From NCBI GenBank assembly GCA_013180625.2, contig SNVD02013077.1, positions 124,001-188,000 on the forward strand: 64,000 bases of DNA, in the 5' to 3' direction. The translations under genes were made by a program, and so were the position numbers. The notes under the pieces are model-generated. The model saw only the letters and a program-made list of their open reading frames with translations. It made no database searches and had not been told where the DNA came from. Positions 24,717-38,200 of this stretch are shown here, piece by piece (the stretch's first letter is position 1; each line of letters begins with the position of its first letter). Source of the stretch: Boswellia sacra (taxonomy: Eukaryota > Streptophyta > Magnoliopsida > Sapindales > Burseraceae).

Positions 24717-25239
24717 GGTAGGAGCGTCAATTTTTGATATGACACGAAATTAGTAGTTAGTGTTGACACGATTATTAATTAAATCGTGTTAGTTTTAAGA
24801 TACCCAATATGATTAATGAATGTGCAGAATTTGTATCTAGAGTGTTCAACACATCAACTCGTTTAGTGATAAGAATAGTTAAGTATATCGTGTCTATAAA
24901 TAGTTAAGCATATTATGTCAAGTACAAATAATTAATAAACATATTAACATATTTCATAACCTATTCAAATTATTTTAATTATTTTTTATTAATAATTGTT
25001 CAAATTAGTGAATAATTTTAACTAATATAAATACATAAAATATGGTTGGTCAAGCATATATGTTTTAAATAATTAAGTAGGTTATGTGAGTTGAATAATA
25101 CTGTTACAACACGTTTAGTAAACGAGATATATCCATGTTTTAATTCTTAACACGAATAATTAAATGAGACATATTTGTATTAAACAAATTTTTACTACTT
25201 GATATCGTAACACGACACACAAACACTAATTGTCACCCC
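24717..25239. mobile_element. hAT-like MITE (non-autonomous), 523 bp
   Basis: The left end GGTAGGAGCGTCAATT and the reverse complement of the right end GGGGTGACAATT form imperfect terminal inverted repeats that continue into Acc/ACACGA-rich subterminal DNA (TGACACGA and TGTCGTGTTACGA). An identical 8-bp duplication, TAATATTA, flanks the element at 24709-24716 and 25240-25247; 8 bp is the hAT superfamily size. The interior is 75-80% AT, lacks a transposase ORF and is full of CACG/CGTG words, including ACACGATT...AATCGTGT. It sits in gene-poor DNA 3 kb upstream of the TCX gene. Confidence 0.72.
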
Positions 25240-25247
25240 TAATATTA

Positions 25248-27600
25248 TGCACTACATCATCCCGTTATCTACTTATAAATAATATCATATAAATCACACA
25301 TCACTTAAAATGAGATCCCTTATATAATTATGTGAGTAGTAATTTGGATAAAACAATAAAAAGATTAATTGTTAGCATAATGAATTTAATTTATATTATA
25401 TTGTAAATTAATTAAGTTAGGTCATTCAGCATATATACATCATTTGCAAAATCTTGATGTTATATATGCTAATAAAAACTTGCATAACCATGATAGTTAT
25501 AGCACTTAAGGCTAGGTGGCGTGTTCTTGTTGTTGGTGATTCTACTCCACTAATACTGTGCCCTTTTGTCCCTTTGTTAATGTCATTATTTTGGAATTAC
25601 TATTTGAAGAAATCTATTAACTTGCAGAAGTTAGGCCTAATCATGTAAAAACTAAAAAAATAATTTGTCTTATCCATCTATCCTTTTACCACCTTAATCA
25701 CACTTATTGGCATGATTAGTTCATTTTAATTCCACAACCTCTAATCATCGTTTTTGTCATGTTACATAAAATAATAATAATAAAACAGATTAATTATACA
25801 AACACAATGATTAATAATCCAAATTATGCACTAGCTTGGAATTGTATAAATATTAATAAATACTGATATTGACTACTTTGATTCGTAATTGACAGTATGT
25901 AGAATGTTTAAAACATGATTTGAGACTTTATAACTTGTTTTAATGAAATGATACTATATATATCCTTTGATACTTTTCTAACTTTCTAGCACAAGGTTTA
26001 ATATATATATTTCAAAGTGATACGATATACAATTACAATCATTTATAACTACTGTGAGGGTACTACTTGTTAATGAAATACTATTAAAACTTACAAATCC
26101 ACATCTTGATTCAATCAAATACTATATTAAGATAAATTTTATAGATTATAACTATTTATAAATCATTTATTTGTTTTTAATTCAAATTCATTTTTTAATT
26201 ACTAGACGTAGATATAGTAGAAAAGTTGCCCAAAAAAAATTACAAACAAACACTGTATATATACATTAATAATGAATAATATGATATTATAGATTCAAAA
26301 AACTATAGGTGATTAAAACAATAATAGAATTGAAAATTAAATGTAAGAATATATAATTAAGGTGCATGTTTGATTATTTGTTTACTTAGATGCTTGAAAA
26401 TAACCTATTTTTCAAAAACAAATATTAATTATAGTTTTGAGATAATACAAGTAATAATAAGTTCAAAAGGAGAGAAATAGACAACTTTTAGTCGAAGCAA
26501 CCAGGAGATTAAAAAAGAAAAAGAAAAACAACGAATACTTTTCAAGCGGATAACGATTATAATAAGTACCATTAAGTTTTAACTTAATTTCAAGCAGATA
26601 ATGACTATGTATTTTTTATTAATTACATCTTTGAAGTTGTATTCAAATATAATTTTCACCATTCAAATCATAATTTTCAGGGTTTGATCGATGAAAAATG
26701 AACAAATTTAAGAGTGCGATTAATAAAAAATACGTAATAATTCTGTACTTAAAATTAATCAAACTCAAAAATATTTATTAATATTGTTCCGTTAAATTGT
26801 CAATTTGGTTGAGCTTAAAAAAAAAAAAAATCAACTAGAATATAACAGAGTTTGACTTTGACGTTTACGCATAAAAAAAGTAATTAATTTTATAATAAAT
26901 AGTTGAGCCTCTAATTAGTGGAAGGTCACGCAATTGATAATTGCCTTTGTGTACTGGGCCTCGTGGACTTACCAAAAGCCGTTCCTAGAAACATAGGTAA
27001 GGCATAACTTTTTTTTTAAAGAGATTTAAATATACACATATAGCCAATGACTTTGGTCTTAAATTTATACATATTAAGTATCCTAATCCTTGTATAAATC
27101 AACTTTTAAAATTTTTGTAATAAAAAAATGAACAAGATTATATACCTTTATAATATGAGAAGATTATGATTTGTTTATTTGTATATTTAAATTTTTTTTT
27201 CAAAATTTAGAAACAATACATGGTTAGTTTTAAAATTTTTATATTTAAAAATAATATATAATTGATATTAATTTAAATATATTAATAAATATTTATTTTT
27301 AAAAATAAAATAAATAAACTCTTACATTTTACTGTAATTTGAAAAAAAAAAAAGAAAAGAGGGTTATTCATAAGACATTTAAATATCATTAAAGGAGGGT
27401 CAATCTTCCCGGTCTAACTTTCAGGGGGCCCATCTAAATCCATTCAAAAAGACCTCATCTCCATCTTGGCAATATCCAAATCACCGCGTTCTTCAACCCC
27501 AAGTTCCTCAAAATTTCAATTTTACTTTTAAGATTAGACAAATATAAAATATCATCCGTTCGTCCAACCGTTAGGTCAAGTGACACCTAACCTACACCGT
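25248..27600. other. Very AT-rich intergenic DNA
   Basis: No gene, RNA gene or transposon end was recognised; ORFs do not exceed 65 codons. A short imperfect repeat (CAAGCGGATAACGATTAT at about 26545 and CAAGCAGATAATGACTAT at about 26592) is the only structure noted. Confidence 0.4.
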
Positions 27601-27601
27601 A

Positions 27602-27770
27602 CACGTGTTCCAATACAAACAAAAACCATATCCCTTTCCGGTTCCATTAGCGCCAAATTCCACTCCCTTCACTTTCCTCGAATAAAACCTGAATCCAACG
27701 GCTCATGAACTCTCAACACTTTATTCCCAATCTCAGCCGTCAAACAAATATTTCAATTTCGTCCGTTGGA
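27602..27770 (+). promoter_or_regulatory. TCX promoter: G-box, E2F-like site and two MSA-like sites
   Basis: Within 170 bp lie a G-box core CACGTG (27602-27607), GCGCCAAA (27650-27657, reverse complement TTTGGCGC, fitting the E2F consensus WTTSSCSS), TCCAACGGC (27694-27702) and CCGTTGGA (27763-27770, reverse complement TCCAACGG). The last two fit the core of the mitosis-specific activator bound by three-repeat MYBs. Function is inferred from motif matches and position about 500-670 bp upstream of the start codon. Confidence 0.5.
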
Positions 27771-28268
27771 TGAGTCGCCATTCACATCTAACCATCAAAT
27801 TTTCACCAAAATTCAATTTCAAAGAGAACGAGAGGGAGAGAAGGAAGCAAAGAAAGAAAAGCTCGAGCCTTCAGCCCCTCTTTCACAGAGTCCCGCAGTA
27901 AAGATTCCAAGAATTTCAATCGAAGCAAGCCTCGGGTCGCCTGCGACTACGGCGGTAAACCGAGCTTACGGCAATTGCCTCTCATCAAATCTATTCTGTT
28001 TTTTAAATTCTCATTTATGAAAAAAAAAATCTCTCCTTTTGTAGTCCGTACATATCGGGGATATTAGATTCAGGTCGGTTTGGGGCTTTTTCGAGTGAGT
28101 TGGTTTAGAGTTTTCCCACCAAGGAAGCACTCAAACGACATTGTTTATCTGTCGTTTGATGAGGATTTGACGGGAATGTTTTGGAAGATGAGTGCGGTGG
28201 TGATGAAAAACAGATTTTGAATTTTGTTTTGTTATAATTTATTTTTGCTTTCCAAACGTGTTTGATCA

Positions 28269-31200
28269 ATGGAACAAGGTGAAACGATTTCTGATTTTGG
28301 GCCAAAGAAGTTGGCTAGACAATTGGATTTCACTATTTGCCGAGCATCGGCGAACCTTGAGCAGTCGGTAAAGTCACCGTCACAGCAGCCGCAGCAATTG
28401 CAGCCTCAATCACATCCACAGTTGCAGTCACAGCCGAAATCACAAAAGGAAGTGCAACTGCAAGTAGCACAGGCACCGCCACATGTACAGTCTCAGTTAC
28501 AGCCACCATCACAGCAACAAGTGCAATCGCAGATAAGATCACAGCAGCAGGTAACGCCGCATTGGCAAGTACGGCCGCTGCCGACACCGGTCGTCCATCG
28601 GATACCACACCCTGTGCAAAAGCTTCCACTACCTACCCTACATGTTGTGTGAGTTCTTCAGTAATCTCTCTTCTTCTATCCCTCTCTTGGAAAATAATGG
28701 TTTTTTTTAAAAAAATTAATTAATTAATGATTTTGTTGTCAACTTATCGACTAAAGTTTGAAATAGATATTGATTGACGCTTAATGTTATAGATGTTGAT
28801 GTTAATTTGGTTTTTGTTTTAAATTTGTTGATTGGTATATCCTGTTGGGGCTAAGCTGATGCATCATTTATGGGGGGATGAAAATTTCTATTATTTTTGG
28901 AAAGAAAAAATCCAACCTAGGCATTGCTTGTTTATATGCTAAAAATGGAAATTTATGGAGTATGTATGATATATTTTCAGGAAGGAAATTTGTAAGCTCA
29001 TGGTAGCTTACAAAGAATTCAGTTATAGCAAGGACTGTGAAAGCAAGTTTTTAATTTCAGAAGAGATTTATTTGTGCGATGAGTTCCCAAAAGAAATAGA
29101 AACAATACTCATGTTGCTACAATATAATTTTAGGGGGCTTTTCTCCACATATTTCAGCACATGCTTCTTTCTTTGTAAATTTCTGTGCATTCCAGTGCTG
29201 TGGTTTGATTGTTGTTGCAACTGATTCTACCTTTTGCATTTAAATAGCTTTATTTTTTGATCACTACGTAACATCTAAAGTTATAAATTTATTACTTCTC
29301 GTGTTGCCAACATATGAATCCTGTTTGAGTCTTGGTTTATTAAAAAACCTTTTCTTTGCCCTCCTCATTTTAATGATAGCTTTTTCTTTCTCTTTTTCCT
29401 AAAAGCTTGAGATTGTATTGATGTTTTAAGATTGCTTATCCCAGAACTGTAGTTGTCTCTTAACTACTGTACATTTTTTTTTCTAGCAAGCAAGAGTCCC
29501 CTAGATCACGGCCACGGGGTAACACTGATGCGAAAGATGGTACTCCAAAGAAACAAAAGCAATGTAATTGCAGAAATTCCCGATGTTTGAAGTTGTAAGT
29601 AGAATTGCCTCTGTCTATAATTTTGAAACCTGAAGAATTTTTGGTTTTTCCCTTTCCCCCATATTTGACACTGTTGCTACCCCACAGAGACTTCATGGTT
29701 ATCAGGACTCTGACATCTGTCCCAATACTCTATTGGGGGGATGTCTCAACTGCAATGAATTACATGTGTAGTCCTAACAGATATTAGCTAATTAATGTTT
29801 TCCAATCTATATATCTCATGGATATTTGTAGTATAGTATAAACTGGGTAATTTCTTTAGCGCTTTTTCCTCTCTCTTTATTTATTTTTTTCCATAACACA
29901 TCTCCTTTAGGAAGGCTAAATGGAAAGTTTCTTTGTTGTGGGATTGTACAAAAGTTTTGAAGTATAGATTGAATTCATTCAAGTTTAGCCTTTAGGAAGT
30001 AACATTCACATGACAGCGACGTGTTATCATTGCTCTTTCTCTTTTTGAGGTCCACCCAGTTTCCTACTTATTTCTTATTTAATCTAATGTAAACAATTGG
30101 GTGGTGCAAAATTCTTTTAATGAAAATATAGCCAAACATGTGGTTGTCTTTTATTATGCCAGTGGATCACTTGTAGTTTTCGGAATAAAATTCTCCTTTT
30201 ACTGCAATTAAGTAATTCCAACCTTTTAATTTTCAGCATGATTTTCCCTGCCTCATGTATCTTGGAAAGGACTTGATTGGTTGAGTGAATCATTAACTTT
30301 TTCGATCCTACTTTCTGTTATGATGTGATCTGATATGAGATGATTTCTTGGGGCTTTTTTGCACTCTATATTATGTTTAGGAATGTTGCTCGTCTTAGTC
30401 TATGGTTTACATTAGCACTGAGCAAATATTTTCAATCATTAGGTACTGTGAGTGTTTTGCTGCTGGAATTTATTGTGATGGGTGCAATTGTGTAAATTGT
30501 CATAATAATGTGGAGCATGAGGCTGCTAGGCAGGAGGCTGTTGGAGCGACCTTAGAACGCAATCCAAATGCATTCAGACCAAAGATTGCTAGCAGTCCAC
30601 ATGGGTCTCAGGATTCTAGGGTATGCAAGTTGGCTCCAGCAATTTTAGAAACAATCTTGTTAATTTCTACGGTGCTATTGCATTAATTTCAATTAAGTGA
30701 ATATTGAGTTCAAGTTTTGGACATATCGAATATATAATTGGATTAATTCAAAAGTACTTTATTTTTATTAATAAAATAAAGGAAAATGACAACTGTTTTC
30801 ACGAAACTCATATGTATTAATTTTTTTTCTTTTTACTGCTATATTTAATTTGAGTAAAATGCTACAGTTTTCAAGTCTTATATCGAATTGATATGTTTCC
30901 TATGTGGCGTTGACATGATAATAATATTATATTAAATATGATAATACCACATAAGATGATGAGGAGATAATCTTGCAATTTGTGGCATTATTCTTAATCT
31001 GCACTTAATTGATGGTCAACAATTATTGAATTGTTTAGGTTTGTGATTCTGTGAAATAAATTTAACAAGTTATGTTGGAATATTTGTACAATCAATCTGT
31101 TATTGTTTTGAGTAACATACACGTAGCATGTCCCAAAAAAATTCCAGGAAGATACACGGGAAGCTCAGCTGGCAGCAAAGCACAATAAAGGATGTCACTG

Positions 31201-34078
31201 CAAGAAATCAGGTTGTCTCAAGAAGTATTGTGAGTGCTTCCAGGCCAATATTCTGTGCTCGGAAAATTGTAAATGTTTAGACTGCAAAAACTTTGAAGGA
31301 AGTGAAGAACGAAGGGCTCTCTTTCATGGAGATCATAATGCGATTGCCTTCATGCAAAGAGCTGCCAATGCAGCGATTAGTGGAGCCATTGGTTCTTCTG
31401 GATATGGGAATATTTTGGCATCGAAGAAGAGAAAAAGTGAGGAACTTGTATTTGGTGTAGCAGCTAAAGACCAATCCATTAACACAAATGCCCAAAGTCA
31501 ACAGGTACTTCTTCCATAGCAGCCTTGATGTAAGAATATGTATTTTGTTAGATCCAAATTACCAATTAGTTAAATTTTACACATTGTTTTAATTTATGTT
31601 TAGAAAAAGAAATATAATTTTATATTTTTTATCATAATTCTGTGGGATCTTCTAGTAAGTAATTCCTGTTTTTCATTTCGAGTAGCACTGGTATAAATGT
31701 ATTTGATCTCTTTTCTTCATTTTTTTGTTGCCAAGTGAATGCATATAATCAACTTAGGTTTTATGCAGTACTTATGGTTAATAATTGATGTTGGATGATA
31801 ATTTTGTTTTTTTTATTAGGAAAACCAACGATGCAGTTCTGCAGTCTCTTCTAGCCAATCTGTTCCCGTTTCTCGCACTACTAATGCAGCGGTTTTGACA
31901 TCTTCAAAGTTTGCCTATAGGTAAGCTTCTTCTTTCAGCTTTTAAAGACATAGTGAAAGTTTTTTCATCTATTTTCTTTGAAAAATTCTAATTAGCATAA
32001 CTACTCTTGAATGAAGATCTCCACTGGCGGACATCCTCCAACCCCAGGACATGAAGGAGCTCTGCTCACTTTTGGTTGTAGTTGCATCAGAAGCTACTAT
32101 GACACTTGCAGGTACTGATTATTTAAGAAATATGTAATATTTTGCTAGTTTCTTTGCGTTTATTTTGCTTTTAAGTTTATTTTGCTTTTAAGTTTATTTT
32201 CCTAGTAAATGACTGAAACAGCTATAGACTTATTATGATTGTCATATTCTTGGTCTATCATTCTATTATCAGTAGCAATGGGTATATTGTAGTTCAAGAA
32301 GTATTTTCTGACAAGCATTTGAACTTAACAGTAATTTTGCAGATGTACACAGGAAGCATGAAAAGTATTCAATCTACTCTCAAGTTAACAAATCAATGTC
32401 TCTTATGTTATAAAAGAGAACCAAATTTGTAACTTATTGGCTAATGTATTTAAAGTTTGCAGATAATCTTATTTTTGGCTATTTTTACAAGAATAGTCAT
32501 ATTAATTTATCTAGCCTAAAACTTCCGAATTTGTATGTTTGATTTAGTTGGTGTTTTTAATTCCATGATATGGTATATTTTCTGTCTATACGATGAAGTT
32601 ACTTGTGTTTTGTGTATCCATTTTCTCCCTGGCTTTAACATCCTCAGTAATTAATTAAAACACACCCATTTTTCAGCTTATATTCCTTGACAGAAAAATC
32701 CATAGGTGGGAAAATTTGTTAAATCTGAGCATCTCAAAGCTCTCTTTTGGCAATCTGCATGTGTTGTTGATTATTTTGGCTAGTTACACAAGAAGGGATA
32801 GAATATGCTCCACTTTTATCAAATATATGACATGTTTTTGGTTTTCGTAATTTAAAATTGGCAGAAGACGAAATGGATAGGCAAACAGAGGGAGATAGTA
32901 CTAGAACTTCTATTGCTTCACCCATTCAAGAGAGTGAGGATTGTAAGAAGGGAAATGAAGTTAATGGTGCTGTACCTAGTAAATCTCTGAGTGGAAACCA
33001 AATGGATGTTGATGGAACGTGTGGTTCTGGGGCAGATGGCTGTGATATGCAAAATGAGAGGCCACTTTCTCCTGGAACACGTGCATTAATGTGTGATGAA
33101 GACGATACAATGTTTATGGCAGCTGGATCACCAACTGGGTTGGGAGGCCGTTGTCATAACACAACTCAAAAATCTAATGGGCATGAATTCACAAGAGTTT
33201 ATGCAGAGCAAGAAAGGCTCATCTTGACAAGATTTCGAGATATTCTCAACCGGCTCATAACTTTTGGAAGCATAAAAGGTAATTTTCCTGTTCTCTGTAG
33301 TTCTCTGTAAGGGTCAGATGCTGCAGGAATATCTTGTAGGGCTTACAATTCTCATTTGTTTTGTCAATTTTGAAATCTGTCACATTTTCATAGTTAAGCT
33401 CCCTTTCCAAAGAACTCTAGTTTCTATTTGGATTAGAGGGATTAAATACTTCAAGTGTTGAATTTTAGCTCTCAAGGAATTTCCATCCTGCATTCAGTAG
33501 TTACTCCTCTTACAGGATGATATAGTGGGGTTTTGAACTTGACTTGCATAATTTCAAGTCAGTCAAAGATATTCAGTCCCATATATTTCATTTTGTGTTT
33601 ATTTGGGAAAGCTCATCCCTACATAACGGAATTTCAGAATTTCTGGATGACATGAGAAATTTGCCATTTCATTCGATTAGTAGGCATGGGAAGAGCTTTT
33701 AATAACAGTTGATGTTTTCATTTACACCTGATCATTGACAGTTTCATGTCAAAAAAAAAAAAGAAAAAAAAAAGAAAAAGAATGAAAGATTATTTTTCCT
33801 TTTATGTTGCAGAAACAATGTGTTCTCCAATGTCCAAAAGTGAACCAAAAAGGCCTCAAGAACGTGTAGAAAATGGCACCATAAATTCCGGAAATGAGGT
33901 GATGAATCACAAGGAGCCTTGCGGCAGTGGCCTTCCATCAACCGTACAATTGTCTCGGTCTCTCACTACAGTGACTACTACTCGTAATAGTGTTCTGCCT
34001 GTGACGGTCGGCTTGCCCGTTAAACATCTGGAGATGGATTCGGATATTAAGAAGTTTAAGCAAGGAGACACACATTAG
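28269..34078 (+). CDS. TCX5: Tesmin/TSO1-like CXC protein (LIN54/TCX5-6 type, DREAM-complex DNA binder)
   Basis: Eight exons (28269-28648, 29487-29594, 30443-30620, 31148-31504, 31820-31920, 32017-32111, 32865-33278, 33813-34078) join in phase to 632 residues. Residues 35-115 are a Gln/Pro/Ser-rich tract. Two CXC domains follow: about 150-186 ([20 protein letters not shown]) and about 234-270 ([20 protein letters not shown]), joined by the conserved RNPNAFRPK linker. Tyr164 and Tyr249 sit where LIN54 tyrosines enter the minor groove. After the CXC pair, the [20 protein letters not shown] segment and an [13 protein letters not shown] helix match plant TCX5/6/7 proteins. Family members bind CHR-type elements as part of the plant DREAM complex; Arabidopsis TCX5/6 repress DNA-methylation genes. 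TCX5 versus TCX6/7 cannot be resolved from one window, so the symbol is a family-level call. Confidence 0.92.
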
Positions 34079-35102
34079 CATGCCCGTAAAATGTTCTGGC
34101 TATGCTGCTCTTCATGTAGTCGATACTTTTCCCGGGATTCTATTGTTAGAATTGCCCTTTCACTTATCATCATTATATATAGTTCAAGAATGATGGTCTT
34201 AGGTTGTTTATTACTGATTAGTGACATATTTATTCAATAAATCCTATTTTTCCCCGCTTTTCAAGGCTACCCTTTGGGGAATTTGAGATTATGAAGCTGC
34301 TGCTTATCCACTAATGCCAAAAACTAAACTGTTCTTACAGTCTCGCTTGCCTGTCTGCAAACAAAATGGCACCAAATGAATCCAATTACAAATTTGAAGT
34401 TGTAATGTTTGTTTGATAGGCTCACACATGCAATGATTCCCCAACGATGCCAGCAACATTTTACGTCCCAGAAGACAACTAATCTACTGGTGATGAACGT
34501 GGCTTAACGTGGCTTGGGCTGGGCTTTCCTCTGCACTTTCCAACTCTCTGTCTCCATTTTCAATTTCTGTCTAGGACGAATGGTGGAGCTTCCTTCGACC
34601 TTCTTCTCCGTACACTTTTTGTAATATGATGTCCCAGTAGCGCCAGCAAGCATAGAGTTCGAATTTTGTTTGTTAATGATAGACTGTTTTATTGAGATTA
34701 TTATTTCCAAACTATTTTTCAAATTTCTTACATTAACAAGCAATACTCAAGTGAAACCATCAGTGTTAAAAAAGTGACAAAATTAACGTATTCGGATACC
34801 ATCTATTTATTTAAAAAAACTAATTAAAAAAGCCCGTCCACGCTGCACAAAAGAGTTGGCAAGTAGCATTAGTGAGATAAATTTATTTATTTATTTATTT
34901 ATTTCTCACTTTAAAGAAAAGCAAGAACACCAGAATAGCATTGTTGAATTCCATACACACAAATTCTTTTCTTAACAAAAAAAGAAAATATATCCTGTTC
35001 CGGGAGCTGAATACAGATGATGAAGAAGCTCGTGCTTATCTTCCGCGCCCAGGAAAAGGACAAATGTTGAAATCTCTGTTCATGAGGATGACGCTCGTGT
35101 GT
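34079..35102. other. Intergenic: TCX 3' UTR and hydrolase promoter
   Basis: No gene is recognised. TCX 3' UTR probably runs to about 34250. A (TTTA)n run lies at about 34879-34903. The 79-codon minus-strand ORF at 34504-34743 has no family signature. Confidence 0.45.
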
Positions 35103-35185
35103 CACGTGCAAGTGCACTCCCAAAAACTATACAAGTATGCCACGTGCACAGGTACCTGCCCGCCAAAACATTTGCCTTATAAATA
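35103..35185 (+). promoter_or_regulatory. Hydrolase core promoter: two G-boxes and TATA box
   Basis: CACGTG occurs at 35103-35108 and again at 35141-35146 (as GCCACGTGCA, an ABRE/G-box form). TATAAATA follows at 35178-35185, 74 bp upstream of the start codon at 35259, leaving room for a leader of about 45 bases. Regulation by bZIP/bHLH factors is inferred only. Confidence 0.6.
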
Positions 35186-35258
35186 CGGGATCCAAGTCCA
35201 ACCCACAACGACGACGAGGACGAGAGCAATCACTGACAGTGGACGCAGAGAATTGAAG

Positions 35259-38200
35259 ATGGAAGACACCAGTGTTGTTATTGAAGCTGAGAAGCTCAGA
35301 TCTGAATTTCTCAAAGTTCTTCGTTGCAGACGATCTGCTGAAGGTGAACTTCTAATCCGCCGTTTCGTTTGTTTCTTAGAATTCGATTTTTCTCCATTCT
35401 CAGCTCCAAACAGATTTATTAATGATTGATAATTTATCTACTGTTTCTTCGTTGATTAATGCGAAATTGTTGACTTTGGCAGTTCCGTTGACTGTGGAAC
35501 CTGCAAAACCTGTGTTAAATCCTTTGTTTCAGGATGCTTCTCCACCAACCTTCAGCGAGGTTATTACTGTGATTTAAGATCTTTTGACGGACAATTGTTT
35601 TTTTTTTTTTTTCAACTGAGCTAATTTGTTACTGTTAACGTTTTCACTAGGCAATGGAGTCATGCCCAAGGGTTCACGTAGACAATTTTAAGGAGTTACT
35701 TAAAGAAGAAAATCTTTACTTGCATACTGAGGTATTTTAGGATCTAAATTGGTTAATCCTTTTGTTGTTCAACTAATCTAGTTTAAATATTTGCTAAAAA
35801 CTTGTCGAACTCCTTCGAGCTGCTGAATTTCTGGCCGGGAGTTTACACATTTTGTTTTTGGTTGTTAAAATGACACTGCTTGATGGTTGTTTTTGATAGG
35901 CAGGAGAGCAGGGACGCTTGCCTGTGTTGATATTAAGTTTGAAAGAAATTAATCGATCAAGGAGGCCTGCTATTGTTTTTCTGCATAGTACACATAAGAA
36001 CAAAGAGTGGTTACGACCACTGCTTGAGGTAGCTAATCTTCTGGTTTTTTCTTAATTTTTATTCCAAATAAGTTTTGTTTCGTTAGCTTGAGATGTATCT
36101 ACATATTTTGGTTCAGGCTTATGCTTCACGGGGGTACATAGCGATTGCTATTGATTCTCGCTACCATGGTGAGCGCGCTAGTAGCCTGACCACCTATCGA
36201 GAGGTACTTTATACTCTTCATCTTATTTTGAGTTAGTCCATGTTGATTGTTTTTTATAATTTGAGAAAAAATGTATCTGATTTTGTGCAAATTCTTTTCT
36301 TCATCTAATTCGCCTTTGGGGTGGGAAATGAAATTTTTAAATGTTCTGGAAAATTGTATCATGTTTAGTTCTTTGGCTTATGAATATAAAGGTGATATCC
36401 ATTAAGAACAATTTTCTCGTTTAGATGATATTATGACTTGTATGAGAACAGAAGAATGTATGATTTGAGTTATTCCTTGAGCAAAAATGCCATTCACTTT
36501 ATGGAATTTGATGTCCCTAATCTCATTAAGCTATTCAAATGCAGGCTCTTGTATCATCATGGAAAAAGGGCGATACAATGCCATTCATATATGATACGGT
36601 AATTCCTCAGTTGTTTCTTGGTTTGCTCTATGTTATTAGTTATGAATTCCTTCCTACCTACAGGATATTTGGTAGGTTGAGTTGTAAAAAATGGGGTGTT
36701 TTGGTGGTTTAGTTTTACTCATAGTTGTGCACCAAAAAATGCCACTTACATTAGACTGAAGAACTAGGTCATAATAAAATTGTTGCTCTGTTTTCTTAAT
36801 GTCTCAGTCCGTGAACGGCAACTTAGGGTTTTGAATCATGCAGGTCTGGGACTTGATAAAACTGGCAGATTATCTAACGCAGAGGGAAGATATAGACCCC
36901 TTGAGGATAGGAATAACTGGTGAATCACTTGGAGGTTGGTTGAGAGAAATTGAAAGAATGACACATTAAATGCCCTACTTTTTTTTAACATGTGGAGTTG
37001 ATGAAGTCATTAACAAATGTAGGAATGCATGCATGGTTTGCTGCTGCTGCCGACACCCGCTATGCAGTGGTTGCTCCTATCATCGGTGTTCAGGTCTGCT
37101 CTACAGTTGTAAAAGCTATATATATATATAAAAGAGTCAAGATTTTTTTTTCTTCTGAATGAATTAACTTTTATGCAATAAATTGTAGGGATTTCGATGG
37201 GCCATAGAGAACGATAAGTGGCAAGCTCGAGTTGACAGCATAAAAGCTGTATTTGAAGGTGATTTTATGTTAATAAAGTGTGAAAACTTTATTACTTAGG
37301 TTTTGTGGTAAATTAATTAGGACTTAAATATGGTCGAAGCATGTGCATATCTTTTCAGCCCTTCTGACATTTGTTTATTTAATGCTCTTTTTATGTTTCA
37401 GAAGCAAGGAGTGATTTAGGCAAGAGTGCAATTGACAAAGAAGTGGTGGAGAAGGTCAGTTGCCTGCTGTTTTTATACACATGGATACATGTTTGCATCT
37501 GTGTTACTCTCATCTTTTATGATGTCTTTCCTCTTGCTGATCCTTGCAATGAATCATGCAGGCACATGCCTTCAATATGACCATCACATTTTCATCCTAC
37601 TCTTTTACAGCGTGCATCTGAAGTTAGATTGCCTCTTATTGGTTTTACTCTTGTGAACAGGTTTGGGATAGAATTGCTCCTGGTCTAGCCTCCCAGTTTG
37701 ATTCACCTTACACAATTCCAGCCATTGCACCACGCCCTCTGTATATTATAAATGGTATATCATTTTGTTCACTTCAATTTCTATGATAATTGTTCTTTTG
37801 CACCAATAAGCAGACCACGTGTCACATACCATGCTTTCTTTGAATGAACTTCAGATTTAGATTTACTTATTGCTCACCCTTAAAAAAGATCAATTTGCTT
37901 GTGAAAGCATTAGCAGTTCGCAGACTAAATTTAGCTGGTTTAAGTGTTATTCAAATTTTTTTGATATACACCTCTTTGTCTAATAGGCTCTAGTAAATTG
38001 AATGTGTGCTGTGTAGAATAACAACATCAGTTTGTCCATCCCCAACCTTAATCACGTGGTTGTCCTTCCATGGATCTAAAAATTTGTTGATGGTTCATCT
38101 TTTATTTTCAACAGACGTAGATGGCAAGTAGCCAATTTATTCTGGATACAGAAACTGAATTGGCTTAGCCACGGTATCTTAAACTTACTTAGTCATGTGG

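Noticed and set aside
29000..29224. ORF in TCX intron 1 preceded by an acceptor-like TTTTCAG
   Set aside because: Exons 1 and 2 join in phase without it, the translation does not resemble TCX proteins, and no matching donor keeps the frame.
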